From positions 1-24,794 of the forward strand of contig JAEYSJ010000108.1 in the NCBI GenBank assembly GCA_023434855.1: a DNA stretch of 24,794 nucleotides. Reading direction: 5' to 3'. The number at the start of each line of letters is the position of its first letter. Positions within the stretch are counted from its first letter, which is position 1. This DNA is from Bacillota bacterium. GTDB lineage: Bacteria; Bacillota_C; Negativicutes; JAEYSJ01. The notes under the pieces are model-generated. The model was not told the origin of the DNA and ran no database searches. It saw only the letters and a list, made by a program, of their open reading frames with translations. Shown in pieces: positions 7,724 to 14,673 of this stretch. A program made the position numbers and the translations under genes.

Positions 7724-8956
7724 ATGGCGCTAATTGTAAAAAAGTTTGGCGGCAGTTCTGTAGCTACACCGGAAAAAGTTATGGCAGTAGCACAAAGAAT
7801 TCTTAAAGAAAAAATGCCTGAAGATAAAATCGTAGTGGTAGTATCAGCAATGGGGGACACTACTGATGATTTGATAACTTTGGCAAAGGCGATTGCTGAT
7901 CAGCCTTATACTTATACCCGCGAAATGGATATGTTATTATCCACCGGGGAGCAGGTAACGATTGCTTTACTTGCAATGTCTTTCAAAAAACTTGGACATC
8001 CTGCTATTTCGTTTACCGGGCCGCAGGCGGGGATAGAATCAAGTTTGGCGCATACGAAGGGAAAAATTTTAAGTATTAAGCCTGACAGAGTATTGGAGGA
8101 ACTTGATAGGGGGAATATTGTTGTAGTTGCCGGTTTTCAGGGAATGACGGCAACCGGTGATATTGCAACTTTAGGCAGAGGTGGTTCGGATACGTCAGCT
8201 GTTGCTCTGGCGGGGGCACTTAATGCTGATGCCTGTGAAATTTTTACCGATGTTGACGGAGTTTATTCATCTGATCCGCGGGTAGTAAAATCAGCAAGAA
8301 AGATGAAAGAAATCACTTATAACGAAATGCTTGAAATGGCCAGACTAGGAGCGGGAGTAATGCAACCACGGTCTGTGGAAATGGGTAAAAAATACAATGT
8401 TCCTATTCATGTACGTTCAACTTTTACTCTTACACCGGGTACATTTATCAGGGAGGTATATACAGTGGAAGAAAAAGAGTTTATCGTCAGAGGAGTAACT
8501 CATGATACGAATGTAGCTAAGATTGCGGTTTTGGGTGTGCCTGATGTTCCAGGTATTGCGTACAAAATTTTTGCTGCTTTGGCCAATGCTAATATTGATG
8601 TGGATATGATAGTACAAAGCATTCGCAATACGGATAAGAATATTATTGATATGGTATTTACCATTGCCCAGCCTGATTTGCCGTTGGCTAGAAAGATCGT
8701 TGAGAAAATTGGTGATGATCTGGAAATACTTGGAATAGTAGTGGAGGAAAACGTAGCTAAAGTGTCGGTAGTCGGTGCCGGCATGCTGGGTAATCCAGGT
8801 ATCGCCGCCACAATGTTTGGCGCTTTGGCTGATGCAGGAATAAATATTGAAGTTATTAGTACTTCTGAAATCAGTATTTCTTGTCTTATTCAGGCTGATA
8901 AAGTGCATGAAGCTATAAATACTATACATGCAAAGTTTTTTCCTAATAAACAATAA
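7724..8956 (+). CDS. lysC: Aspartate kinase (aspartokinase II type)
   Basis: A 410-residue monofunctional aspartokinase, which phosphorylates L-aspartate in the first step of lysine, threonine and methionine synthesis and of diaminopimelate for the cell wall. Seen: KKFGGSSVATPEKV at the N-terminus, FQGMTATGDIATLGRGGSDT and the DVDGVYSSDPRVV kinase motifs, then two ACT regulatory domains (about residues 265-410, including VPGIAYKIFAALANANIDVDM and NPGIAATMFGALADAGINIE). An upstream ATG (7718) is too close to the Shine-Dalgarno aaggagg (7711-7717), so the ATG at 7724 is chosen. Length matches the Bacillus LysC alpha subunit (about 408 aa). An internal start probably yields the beta subunit. Confidence 0.95.
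   Translation: MALIVKKFGGSSVATPEKVMAVAQRILKEKMPEDKIVVVVSAMGDTTDDLITLAKAIADQPYTYTREMDMLLSTGEQVTIALLAMSFKKLGHPAISFTGPQAGIESSLAHTKGKILSIKPDRVLEELDRGNIVVVAGFQGMTATGDIATLGRGGSDTSAVALAGALNADACEIFTDVDGVYSSDPRVVKSARKMKEITYNEMLEMARLGAGVMQPRSVEMGKKYNVPIHVRSTFTLTPGTFIREVYTVEEKEFIVRGVTHDTNVAKIAVLGVPDVPGIAYKIFAALANANIDVDMIVQSIRNTDKNIIDMVFTIAQPDLPLARKIVEKIGDDLEILGIVVEENVAKVSVVGAGMLGNPGIAATMFGALADAGINIEVISTSEISISCLIQADKVHEAINTIHAKFFPNKQ
8451..8467 (+). other. Internal ribosome-binding site and GTG start for the aspartokinase beta subunit
   Basis: Inside lysC, gggagg (8451-8456) lies 8 nt before an in-frame GTG (8465). Translation from here would give a 163-residue protein made of the two ACT domains (VEEKEFIVRGVTHD onward, to 8956). 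Bacillus aspartokinase II is known to be an alpha2-beta2 enzyme whose beta subunit (about 160 aa) comes from just such an in-frame internal start, so the same arrangement is inferred here. Confidence 0.75.
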
Positions 8957-8965
8957 TCATTATGT

Positions 8966-8992
8966 AAGCGTCCATAAGGACGCTTTTTTTTT
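8966..8992 (+). terminator. Terminator of lysC
   Basis: An 8-bp stem (aagcgtcc / ggacgctt) with an ataa loop and eight T residues, 10 nt after the stop codon. Confidence 0.92.
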
Positions 8993-8999
8993 ACATATT

Positions 9000-9343
9000 A
9001 AAGTTTACATAACATTAAGGTTTAAATGCTATATAACTATGATGCCACTACTTTCCAAGGATATAACGGACGTTATAAGGAGGAATTATGTTAACTATAT
9101 AGAATTATAGTATTGCAAAGAGATGCCATGCTTATTATCGCACTGGATTACAGTGAGAATGCCAGGGGAACGTTCTTTGCTGCAGACAGTGATGTAATAA
9201 GATAACCAGGCAGGCTGTTAAATGGAGCAGGTATGAGGAAACATGGAAACTCATATAGTAACTCCTCTAACTGGCAGGCGGGTTATTGATAGACGAACCA
9301 TCTAACTTTTTCCCCGCAAAAATAATCTGAGGAGGAAACACAA
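9000..9343 (+). other. Long porin leader with a four-codon reading frame and hairpins
   Basis: No ordinary gene is visible. From the left: a possible -10 box (tatgat, 9038-9043), a 6-bp palindrome ataacg-ga-cgttat (9063-9076), then a perfect Shine-Dalgarno aaggagg (9077-9083) and ATG (9088) that opens a frame of only four codons (Met-Leu-Thr-Ile, stop at 9100-9102). Beyond it are small inverted repeats (cactg-gatta-cagtg near 9140) and two related GGCAGGC stretches: the arms ataacc and ggttat flank the segment from about 9202 to 9288. The leader could be a structured untranslated region controlling the porin, or it could hold a small RNA or the remains of a lost gene. Confidence 0.4.
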
Positions 9344-10306
9344 ATGACAAAGAAATTGTTAACCGCAGCTATCATGGCCGCCCTGACTCTGTCCGCTACC
9401 TCGGTTTTCGCTGCTGCTCCAACTTTCTCAGGCGATACTCAGATGCTGACTCAAAAAGATAACGGTGGCTCCACTTATTCGGACATGCGTTTACGCTTAA
9501 ATGCTGATGTTGATCTTGGAGAAGGTTTGTACGCGCATGGTCGCATCATGGGTATCGACCAAAGTGGCTACAATCTTAATTCAGACAATGATAACTTTGA
9601 CCGTGCAGGAACAGGCGCAAGAGGTGCAAATGTTAACATGGAACAAATGTACGTTGGCGCTAAAATTGGTGCTACTGATGTGAAGATTGGCCGTCAACCG
9701 CTGTTCATCGGCCAAGGCCTGACTGCCGATGTCAATGGTATTGAAGGTATTTCGCTGGGCGCTAACGAAGCCAACTTCAACGCATTTGGATTTATCGGCC
9801 GTTCCAATCAGCCGGTTTATCCTACCGATGTTACTAACACTGATCCTTACGGACCCCGTAATACTGTAGGATTTAATCTTGGTACAAAGGTTGACTGCGT
9901 AAATCTTGGTATAGGTTATTTGAATACTAAAGATACTACAGAAAACAAATACTGGTCCTTCAACGCTGATACTAAAATTGCCAGCAATGTAAAGCTTGCT
10001 GCCGAATATGTAAAAAACAACAGTGCTAATGCTAACGGTTTCCTTGTAAAAGCTACTGTTGGTGAACTTGCCAAAAAAGGCGACTTCAACTACGCCGTTT
10101 CCTACCGGAATATTGAAAACAATGCCGTTGACAGTGACTGGACTACCAATGGTGCCTACGCAAACTCGAAAGGCTTCCGTCTTGCCGCTAACTATAAAGT
10201 AACAGATAATAGCACATTATACCTCTATAAAGATATAACTGAAAAACAAAACGACTCCACTGTTAAACCTAACGAAATGCGCGCCGAATTTGATATTAAT
10301 TTCTAA
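9344..10306 (+). CDS. Outer-membrane porin-like beta-barrel protein
   Basis: A 320-residue exported protein. The first ~23 residues are a clear Sec signal peptide (basic MTKK, hydrophobic core, cleavage probably after SVFA). The mature part alternates polar and hydrophobic residues in many short strands (YSDMRLRLNADVDL, GLYAHGRIMGI, QMYVGAKIGATDVKIGRQ) and ends in RAEFDINF, a terminal aromatic residue typical of barrels folded by the BamA machinery. It belongs to the porin type common in diderm Firmicutes; the substrate is unknown. Strong gaggagg site before the ATG. Codon use is more G+C-rich and C-ending than neighbours, which suggests high expression. No SLH domain is visible, unlike many Negativicutes outer-membrane anchors. 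Confidence 0.88.
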   Translation: MTKKLLTAAIMAALTLSATSVFAAAPTFSGDTQMLTQKDNGGSTYSDMRLRLNADVDLGEGLYAHGRIMGIDQSGYNLNSDNDNFDRAGTGARGANVNMEQMYVGAKIGATDVKIGRQPLFIGQGLTADVNGIEGISLGANEANFNAFGFIGRSNQPVYPTDVTNTDPYGPRNTVGFNLGTKVDCVNLGIGYLNTKDTTENKYWSFNADTKIASNVKLAAEYVKNNSANANGFLVKATVGELAKKGDFNYAVSYRNIENNAVDSDWTTNGAYANSKGFRLAANYKVTDNSTLYLYKDITEKQNDSTVKPNEMRAEFDINF

Positions 10307-10312
10307 TATTAC

Positions 10313-10346
10313 AAAAAGCGACCTTATATAGGTCGCTTTTTGTATT
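10313..10346 (+). terminator. Terminator of the porin gene
   Basis: A perfect 11-bp stem (aaaaagcgacc / ggtcgcttttt) with a 7-nt loop and a T-rich tail, 7 nt after the stop codon. Confidence 0.93.
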
Positions 10347-10367
10347 TTCATAGCCCATAATTTTCAT

Positions 10368-10398
10368 CGTATCTTAACTTTTATTAATAGGCATGCTA
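10368..10398 (+). promoter_or_regulatory. Possible SigG-type promoter of the spore protein gene
   Basis: catgcta (10392-10398) differs from the forespore SigG -10 consensus (CATACTA) at one base. cgtatc lies 18 bp upstream as a weak -35. It is about 40 bp before the ATG of a spore protein gene, which is where such a promoter is expected. Confidence 0.4.
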
Positions 10399-10438
10399 TT
10401 AGTGGTTACCAAAATACTTTAAATGGAGGTTTTGCGTA

Positions 10439-10714
10439 ATGTCAAGGAGTAAAAAACCTGTGAATCCTGCGGCGCAAAAAGCTCTCGATAGGTTGAAGGA
10501 AGAAACTGCTGCCGAAATCGGTTTAACCGATTACAAGAACACCTATAAAGGTGCATTGACTTCGGCTGATAATGGCAGGGTCGGCGGTCACATGGTACGG
10601 AAAATGATTCAAGCTCAGGAACAGCAATTTACGAGCGGCACTGTCGGTGCAAGTGCTGGTAACACAACAGCCGGAACTCTGACTGCCCAATATGATGCCA
10701 ATAAGCAGCCATAG
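10439..10714 (+). CDS. Small acid-soluble spore protein, alpha/beta type
   Basis: A 91-residue DNA-binding spore protein; members coat and protect spore DNA and are degraded by the GPR protease at germination. Seen: NPAAQKALDRLKEETAAEIGL, whose EETAAEIG segment covers the GPR cleavage region, and the second conserved block NGRVGGHMVRKMIQAQEQQF. The C-terminus (after about residue 62) is a longer Thr/Gly/Ala-rich tail than in Bacillus SspA/B. Start has ggaggt 8 nt upstream. The gene is direct evidence that the host is (or recently was) a spore former. It has its own terminator. Confidence 0.93.
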   Translation: MSRSKKPVNPAAQKALDRLKEETAAEIGLTDYKNTYKGALTSADNGRVGGHMVRKMIQAQEQQFTSGTVGASAGNTTAGTLTAQYDANKQP

Positions 10715-10728
10715 AACTTCCTCTCATT

Positions 10729-10753
10729 AGCGGGCCTAACAGGCCTGCTTTTT
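10729..10753 (+). terminator. Terminator of the spore protein gene
   Basis: A 9-bp stem (agcgggcct / aggcctgct, one G-U) with an aac loop and a run of five T. Confidence 0.88.
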
Positions 10754-10832
10754 AAATTCTAATCAAGAATAGTTGATAATATTTTTTTATTTTGATTAAT
10801 AAAAGGAATATTTTAGCTAATTTAGAATCAAA

Positions 10833-10996
10833 TATAATAGAGACTGTTACAAAATACCCTCTTCGTCGTTGAGCGTTTCAACGCACAAACCGATATGCCC
10901 TTGCTGTGCGGCTTCCTGGGCGTTTAGCATCAGGGTATTTTTGTAACAGTTTAAAAGAATATTAAGGAAAGTGTGTTCTTTGAAACACACTTTAAT
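10833..10996 (+). ncRNA. Hairpin-rich leader element, copy 1 (upstream of asnS)
   Basis: One of two copies in the window (see 14135-14302). A tataat (10833-10838) sits just before AGAGACTG, where transcription could start. Closing stem P1: 10841-10860 pairs with 10932-10952 (about 20 bp, one bulge). Inside are a hairpin cgttga-gcgtt-tcaacg (10867-10883) and a stem atgccc/gggcgt (10895-10900 with 10918-10923) carrying the loop TTGCTgtgcGGcTTCCt. A 10-bp hairpin (10968-10993, aaagtgtgtt / aacacacttt) follows, then the asnS ribosome-binding site. No T-box motif (AGGGUGGNACCGCG) is present. It could be a cis-regulatory leader, a processed small RNA or a mobile palindromic repeat. Confidence 0.6.
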
Positions 10997-11035
10997 AGTA
11001 AGCCAAATTTACTGGTATAAGTAGGAGGGACACTT

Positions 11036-12328
11036 TTGCAAACAGTATTAATAAAAAATCTGAGTAAGCATGTTGGACAGGAAGTTACAATACAAGGCTG
11101 GCTATATAATCAGCGTTCTTCCGGGAAAATATTATTTCTGATTGTGCGGGATGGCAGCGGTTTGATACAAGGTGTTGTTGTAAAAAAGGAAATTGGTGAG
11201 GAATTATTTGCTAAGGCAAAAGAAATAACCCAGGAAAGTTCCTTGAAAATTTCCGGTATTGTGCGTGAAGAACCGCGGTCAGTGGGCGGCTTTGAGATGC
11301 AAGTTACCAATTTTGAAGTGGTAAGCATTGCTCAGGAGTATCCTATCACACATAAAGAACATGGTGTGGAATTTTTAGCGGAACGCCGTCATTTATGGAT
11401 TCGTACTCCCAGACAGATGGCAATACTCAGGGTACGGTCAGAAATTGAGCATGCTTTTCGTGATTTTTTTTATAATCAGGATTTTGTGCTGGCTGACGCG
11501 CCAATCATTACGCCTGCGGCCTGCGAGGGTACAACTACATTATTTGAACTGGATTATCATGGAGAAAAAGCCTTCTTGTCGCAAAGCGGGCAGTTATATA
11601 GTGAAGCGAACGCTATGGCTTTAGGCAGAATATACTGTTTTGGACCTACTTTTCGCGCAGAAAAGTCTAAGACACGACGCCATTTAATGGAATTTTGGAT
11701 GATTGAGGCTGAAATGGCTTATTTTGACCTGGATGCTAATATGCAGCTGCAGGAAGAGATGCTGCATTACGTAATTCACAGAGTTATTGATAGATGTGCC
11801 AATGAACTGAAAATTCTGGAACGTGATGTGGAACGACTACGCAGCATTTCTTTACCATTTCCCCGCATTAGCTATACGGAAGCAGTAGATATACTTAAGC
11901 GCTCTGGTGAAGACTTTACCTGGGGTGAAGATTTTGGTGCACCCCATGAAACCATCATTTCAAATCATTTTAACGCACCGGTATTTGTTCACCGTTACCC
12001 TACGGAAATAAAAGCCTTTTATATGAAACCAGACCCTAATGATCCCCGGGTTGTGCTGGGAGCTGACTTGTTAGCACCTGAAGGCTATGGCGAAATAATT
12101 GGCGGCGGGCAGCGGATAGATGACCTTGAGTTATTGGAGCAGCGTATTCGTGAGCATAAGCTGCCCAAAGAGGCATTTGAATGGTATCTTGATTTACGCC
12201 GGTATGGGTCAGTGCCGCATGCCGGATTTGGTCTTGGTTTAGAACGTACCGTGGCCTGGCTATGCGGTCTGGAACATATCCGGGAAACGATACCTTTCCC
12301 GCGCATGTTGTATAAAATGTATCCTTAA
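11036..12328 (+). CDS. asnS: Asparaginyl-tRNA synthetase
   Basis: A 430-residue class IIb aminoacyl-tRNA synthetase that charges tRNA-Asn. Order: an N-terminal OB-fold anticodon-binding domain ([28 protein letters not shown], residues ~1-105), then the catalytic core with motif 2 ([20 protein letters not shown], ~205-224) and motif 3 ([13 protein letters not shown], ~397-409), ending in [12 protein letters not shown]. Residue patterns and length fit AsnS rather than AspRS, which has an extra insertion. Start is TTG at 11036, the only in-frame start with a good Shine-Dalgarno (aggaggg, 6 nt spacing). It is preceded by the repeated leader element and followed only 6 nt later by the large structured RNA candidate. 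Confidence 0.95.
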   Translation: MQTVLIKNLSKHVGQEVTIQGWLYNQRSSGKILFLIVRDGSGLIQGVVVKKEIGEELFAKAKEITQESSLKISGIVREEPRSVGGFEMQVTNFEVVSIAQEYPITHKEHGVEFLAERRHLWIRTPRQMAILRVRSEIEHAFRDFFYNQDFVLADAPIITPAACEGTTTLFELDYHGEKAFLSQSGQLYSEANAMALGRIYCFGPTFRAEKSKTRRHLMEFWMIEAEMAYFDLDANMQLQEEMLHYVIHRVIDRCANELKILERDVERLRSISLPFPRISYTEAVDILKRSGEDFTWGEDFGAPHETIISNHFNAPVFVHRYPTEIKAFYMKPDPNDPRVVLGADLLAPEGYGEIIGGGQRIDDLELLEQRIREHKLPKEAFEWYLDLRRYGSVPHAGFGLGLERTVAWLCGLEHIRETIPFPRMLYKMYP

Positions 12329-12334
12329 TGAAGG

Positions 12335-12712
12335 GAGGCTGTTTAGAAATGTTCAGATGCAGCGTTCTAAACAGTTCGTTACCTACAACGCAGATATATT
12401 ATTGCAAATTATTTTGCGCCAATTGTACGGGCCGCGATGACGTTATGGTTGAGTTTGTTTTACCAGAAAAGTTTGTGCGGGGATTGCTCCGCGCCGCGTA
12501 CTGGTTTTGTACGCCCGTACAGTCAAAATAAGCATTATTATGAAATCGGTTGCTTAGTTTCCTGACTGACCAGAAACATGTTCGAAAGAACGTGTAAGCA
12601 ACCGCAGGAGCACGTTCTGATTGAGACCAAATTACCATCGCAGTCAACCGGTATGTCAATGTAGCTACCGTGGTCTGTACGGCGAAGCAGATGGGCGTTT
12701 ATAAACAGACTA
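12335..12712 (+). ncRNA. Large structured RNA candidate, copy A
   Basis: A gene-free 378-nt stretch homologous to copy B (23834-24280, minus strand). Ends pair: GAGGCTGTTTA (12335-12345) with TAAACAGACTA (12702-12712), 9 of 11 positions. Blocks shared with copy B: AGAAATGTTCAGATGC (12345-12360), AACGCAG (12387-12393), TATTGCAA (12400-12407), TGCGCCAATTGTACGGG (12415-12431), ACGTTCTG(A)TTGAGAC (12612-12627), ACCATCGCAG (12634-12643) and GGCG-nn-GCAGATGG-n-CGTTTATAA (12681-12704). The middle is variable: a 10-bp stem cggttgctta/taagcaaccg (12547-12556 with 12595-12604) enclosing acatgttc-GAAA-gaacgtgt. Reading frames here are short and not shared with copy B. It follows asnS by 6 nt and may be cut from that transcript. 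I do not recognise the class. Confidence 0.75.
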
Positions 12713-12749
12713 ATATAATTATGTATACATTTGCCATCCAGGCAGGAAT

Positions 12750-12794
12750 TTGCAGACTGTCGGAAAAATTAGTATAAATATGCATTTATACTAA
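12750..12794 (+). promoter_or_regulatory. Promoter with overlapping AT-rich palindrome, aminotransferase gene
   Basis: ttgcag (-35, 12750-12755), 17-bp spacer, tataaa (-10, 12773-12778). The -10 lies in a near-perfect palindrome: ttagtataaat (12769-12779), four central bases, atttatactaa (12784-12794). Such an 11-bp inverted repeat over the -10 and start site looks like an operator for a dimeric regulator. It could also fold as an RNA hairpin, but no T-tract follows directly. Confidence 0.5.
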
Positions 12795-12823
12795 GAAACA
12801 ATTTTTCGAGGGGGATACAACAT

Positions 12824-14068
12824 ATGCCTTACAGTGTTGCTGCAACACATGCAAAAGGAAAATTTGCTACAGACAAAATATTTGGAGCTAATGCTGCAGC
12901 TGTCAGAGCAGCGGTGCAGCATGGGAAAGATAAAGTGGTAAATGCGACAATCGGCGCTTTTTTAGATGATAAAGAAGTGTTACCATGCATACCAACCGTG
13001 GAAAAAGTATATCGTAATTTGCCAATTTGCGAGGTTATCAATTACGCACCTATTGCCGGATTACCTGACTTTCTAGAGGCGGCTATTGATCTTACTTTTG
13101 CTGATAGCAGGCCGGATGCCTATGTAGATGCTGTAGCTACAGCAGGCGGTTCCGGTGTTATTCACCATTCAATTTGGAATTATTCAGAAATCGGCGATAC
13201 AGTGTTAACATCTGACTGGTATTGGGGACCTTACAAAGTTCTCTGTGAAGACGCTTTGCGGAAGCTGGATACTTATACCTTGTTTGATGAACAGCAAAAC
13301 TTCAATGTCAAAGCCTTCGAAACTAAGGTTACCGGCTTGCTGGCTAAGCAGAATAATCTCATAATAATCATAAATGCTCCGGCTCATAATCCTACCGGCT
13401 ACAGCTTAACTGACAATGAATGGGATCAGGTGCTGGGTGTGCTTAAAGATTGCGCGAGAAATGAAAATAAACGCATCATTTTGTTGATAGACATTGCTTA
13501 CCTGGATTATGCCGGTGAGAAAAATCAATGCCGGACTTTTTTAAGAAAATTTAGCGGTCTGCCGCAAAATCTGCTAACAATTTTGGCTTTTAGCATGTCA
13601 AAAGGCTATACGATGTATGGCCAGCGTACAGGAGCAATGATTGGCATATCTTCAAATAAGGATGTCATACAAGAGTTTGCTGACATTAATCAGTTCACCA
13701 GTCGTGCCACTTGGTCGAATATCAATCGCGGAGTCATGCGGCTGCTGGCTACTATTTATCAGGACAAAACTCTTTTGGCACAGGTAGAACAGGAACGCAG
13801 CCAATATTACAACTTAATCCGTGAACGGGCTGATGTCTTTATGCATGAAGCAGCAGAAGCCAAGCTTGCCATGCTGCCATATAGTAACGGCTTTTTCCTA
13901 ACTATTCCTGCGAAAAATCCGGATGCCGTATGTGATAAATTACATGACGATAATATATTTGCTGTGCCGTTAAGCAAAGGAATACGGATTGCCGTATGTG
14001 CTGTGCCGTCGTTCAAAATTACCGGTATGGCTGCAAAATTAGCAAAGGCAATGGCTGTGGCGGAATAA
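12824..14068 (+). CDS. Class I aminotransferase (aspartate/aromatic type)
   Basis: A 414-residue PLP-dependent aminotransferase of fold type I. Seen: NAPAHNPTGYSLT, the conserved NPTG region where the PLP-binding Asn lies; LLIDIAYLDYAG with the Asp and Tyr that contact PLP; and AFSMSKGYTMYGQRTG, with Lys260 as the Schiff-base lysine and the Arg in YGQR. The N-terminus (residues 1-25) is longer and Ala-rich compared with AspB. The pattern resembles the group that contains aspartate and aromatic aminotransferases; the substrate cannot be set from sequence. In Bacillus an aspartate aminotransferase gene (aspB) lies next to asnS, so aspartate as substrate is plausible here. It is separated from asnS by RNA copy A and has its own promoter. 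Confidence 0.9.
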   Translation: MPYSVAATHAKGKFATDKIFGANAAAVRAAVQHGKDKVVNATIGAFLDDKEVLPCIPTVEKVYRNLPICEVINYAPIAGLPDFLEAAIDLTFADSRPDAYVDAVATAGGSGVIHHSIWNYSEIGDTVLTSDWYWGPYKVLCEDALRKLDTYTLFDEQQNFNVKAFETKVTGLLAKQNNLIIIINAPAHNPTGYSLTDNEWDQVLGVLKDCARNENKRIILLIDIAYLDYAGEKNQCRTFLRKFSGLPQNLLTILAFSMSKGYTMYGQRTGAMIGISSNKDVIQEFADINQFTSRATWSNINRGVMRLLATIYQDKTLLAQVEQERSQYYNLIRERADVFMHEAAEAKLAMLPYSNGFFLTIPAKNPDAVCDKLHDDNIFAVPLSKGIRIAVCAVPSFKITGMAAKLAKAMAVAE

Positions 14069-14134
14069 AATTAAATTGACCGGAATTTAGGTTCATTATC
14101 ATCTTTTAATAGCTAAAGGTATTGTTGGAGATAC

Positions 14135-14302
14135 TATATTTAGAGACTGTTACAAAATACCTATGTATGTCGTACGCATGTTCAACGTATAAACTAGGCA
14201 CTCCCTTGCTTTATGGATTCCCGGGTGCCTAGCGTTTGGGCATCTTGTAACAGTTTTAAAAAGCTTTAAGGAAAGTGTGTTTTTGAAACACACTCCAATA
14301 GC
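14135..14302 (+). ncRNA. Hairpin-rich leader element, copy 2 (upstream of the 61-aa protein)
   Basis: Second copy of the element at 10833-10996, same orientation. tatatt (14135-14140) precedes AGAGACTG. P1 pairs actgttacaa (14146-14155) with the cttgtaacagt segment (14244-14254). The internal stem is ctaggcac/gtgcctag (14194-14201 with 14225-14232), quite unlike the copy 1 stem, yet it carries the same loop (TTGCTttatGGaTTCCc, 14206-14222). The 3' hairpin agtgtgttt/aaacacact is nearly identical to copy 1, as is the ttaaggaaagtgtgtt segment before it. A ribosome-binding site (aaggaagg) follows at once. Confidence 0.6.
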
Positions 14303-14319
14303 AAAGGAAGGTGATAAAA

Positions 14320-14505
14320 TTGGGCTGTCGCCATGAAAATTGGATTGATGATACCGCCATTGAATTTCCCCGTACCGGCTTTTGGTTGTTACACCTTATT
14401 AGTGCTATCGCAATTTTTGTTATTGGGATGCGTTATGCAGTCCGCCGTGCTCCTTTGCCAATCGTGGCTTACAGATTTATAAAAATGTTAATGCACAATA
14501 GATGA
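14320..14505 (+). CDS. 61-aa membrane protein of unknown function
   Basis: A short protein starting at TTG 14320 (MGCRHENWIDDTAIEFPRTGF...). The TTG is chosen because ggaagg lies 8-9 nt upstream; an in-frame GTG at 14311 overlaps that site. There is one central membrane helix (about residues 20-40, FWLLHLISAIAIFVIGMRYA), then a basic tail (RRAPLPIVAYRFIKMLMHNR). I cannot name a family. The gene stands between the second leader element and a strong terminator, so the element-gene-terminator set forms a complete small transcription unit. It is not part of the phosphate transport operon that follows. Confidence 0.7.
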   Translation: MGCRHENWIDDTAIEFPRTGFWLLHLISAIAIFVIGMRYAVRRAPLPIVAYRFIKMLMHNR

Positions 14506-14508
14506 CTG

Positions 14509-14552
14509 AAGGCGAACAGGTTGTATGGTAAACAACTTGTTCGCCTTTTTTT
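14509..14552 (+). terminator. Strong intrinsic terminator
   Basis: A 16-bp stem (14509-14524 with 14532-14547, one G-U) and a seven-T tail. It ends the transcript of the 61-aa protein. Confidence 0.93.
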
Positions 14553-14563
14553 ATAGTTAATAA

Positions 14564-14592
14564 TTGTCTTATGCGGCTATTAGTGTTATAGT
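14564..14592 (+). promoter_or_regulatory. Promoter of the DUF47-PiT operon
   Basis: ttgtct (-35), 17-bp spacer, tatagt (-10), giving an ~75-nt leader before the ATG at 14674. I see no clear PHO box. Confidence 0.6.
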
Positions 14593-14673
14593 ATCTTTGT
14601 GCGTAAAAGTACCTGTAGCTGCTATTTTAAAGTATTTATATTTTAGTTAAACACAAAAAAGGGGAGGTAACGC

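Noticed and set aside
8417..8953. A 178-codon minus-strand frame opposite lysC
   Set aside because: It overlaps the ACT domains of lysC in antisense and has no ribosome-binding site or recognisable domain.
10839..11035. T-box riboswitch upstream of asnS
   Set aside because: Position fits, but there is no AGGGUGGNACCGCG antiterminator sequence, no terminator with U-tract before asnS, and the same element also precedes an unrelated membrane protein.
12328..12659. Short frames on both strands (12328-12531 and 12399-12659) inside RNA copy A
   Set aside because: They have no recognisable protein features, neither frame is kept in copy B, and the shared blocks are not in a constant reading frame.
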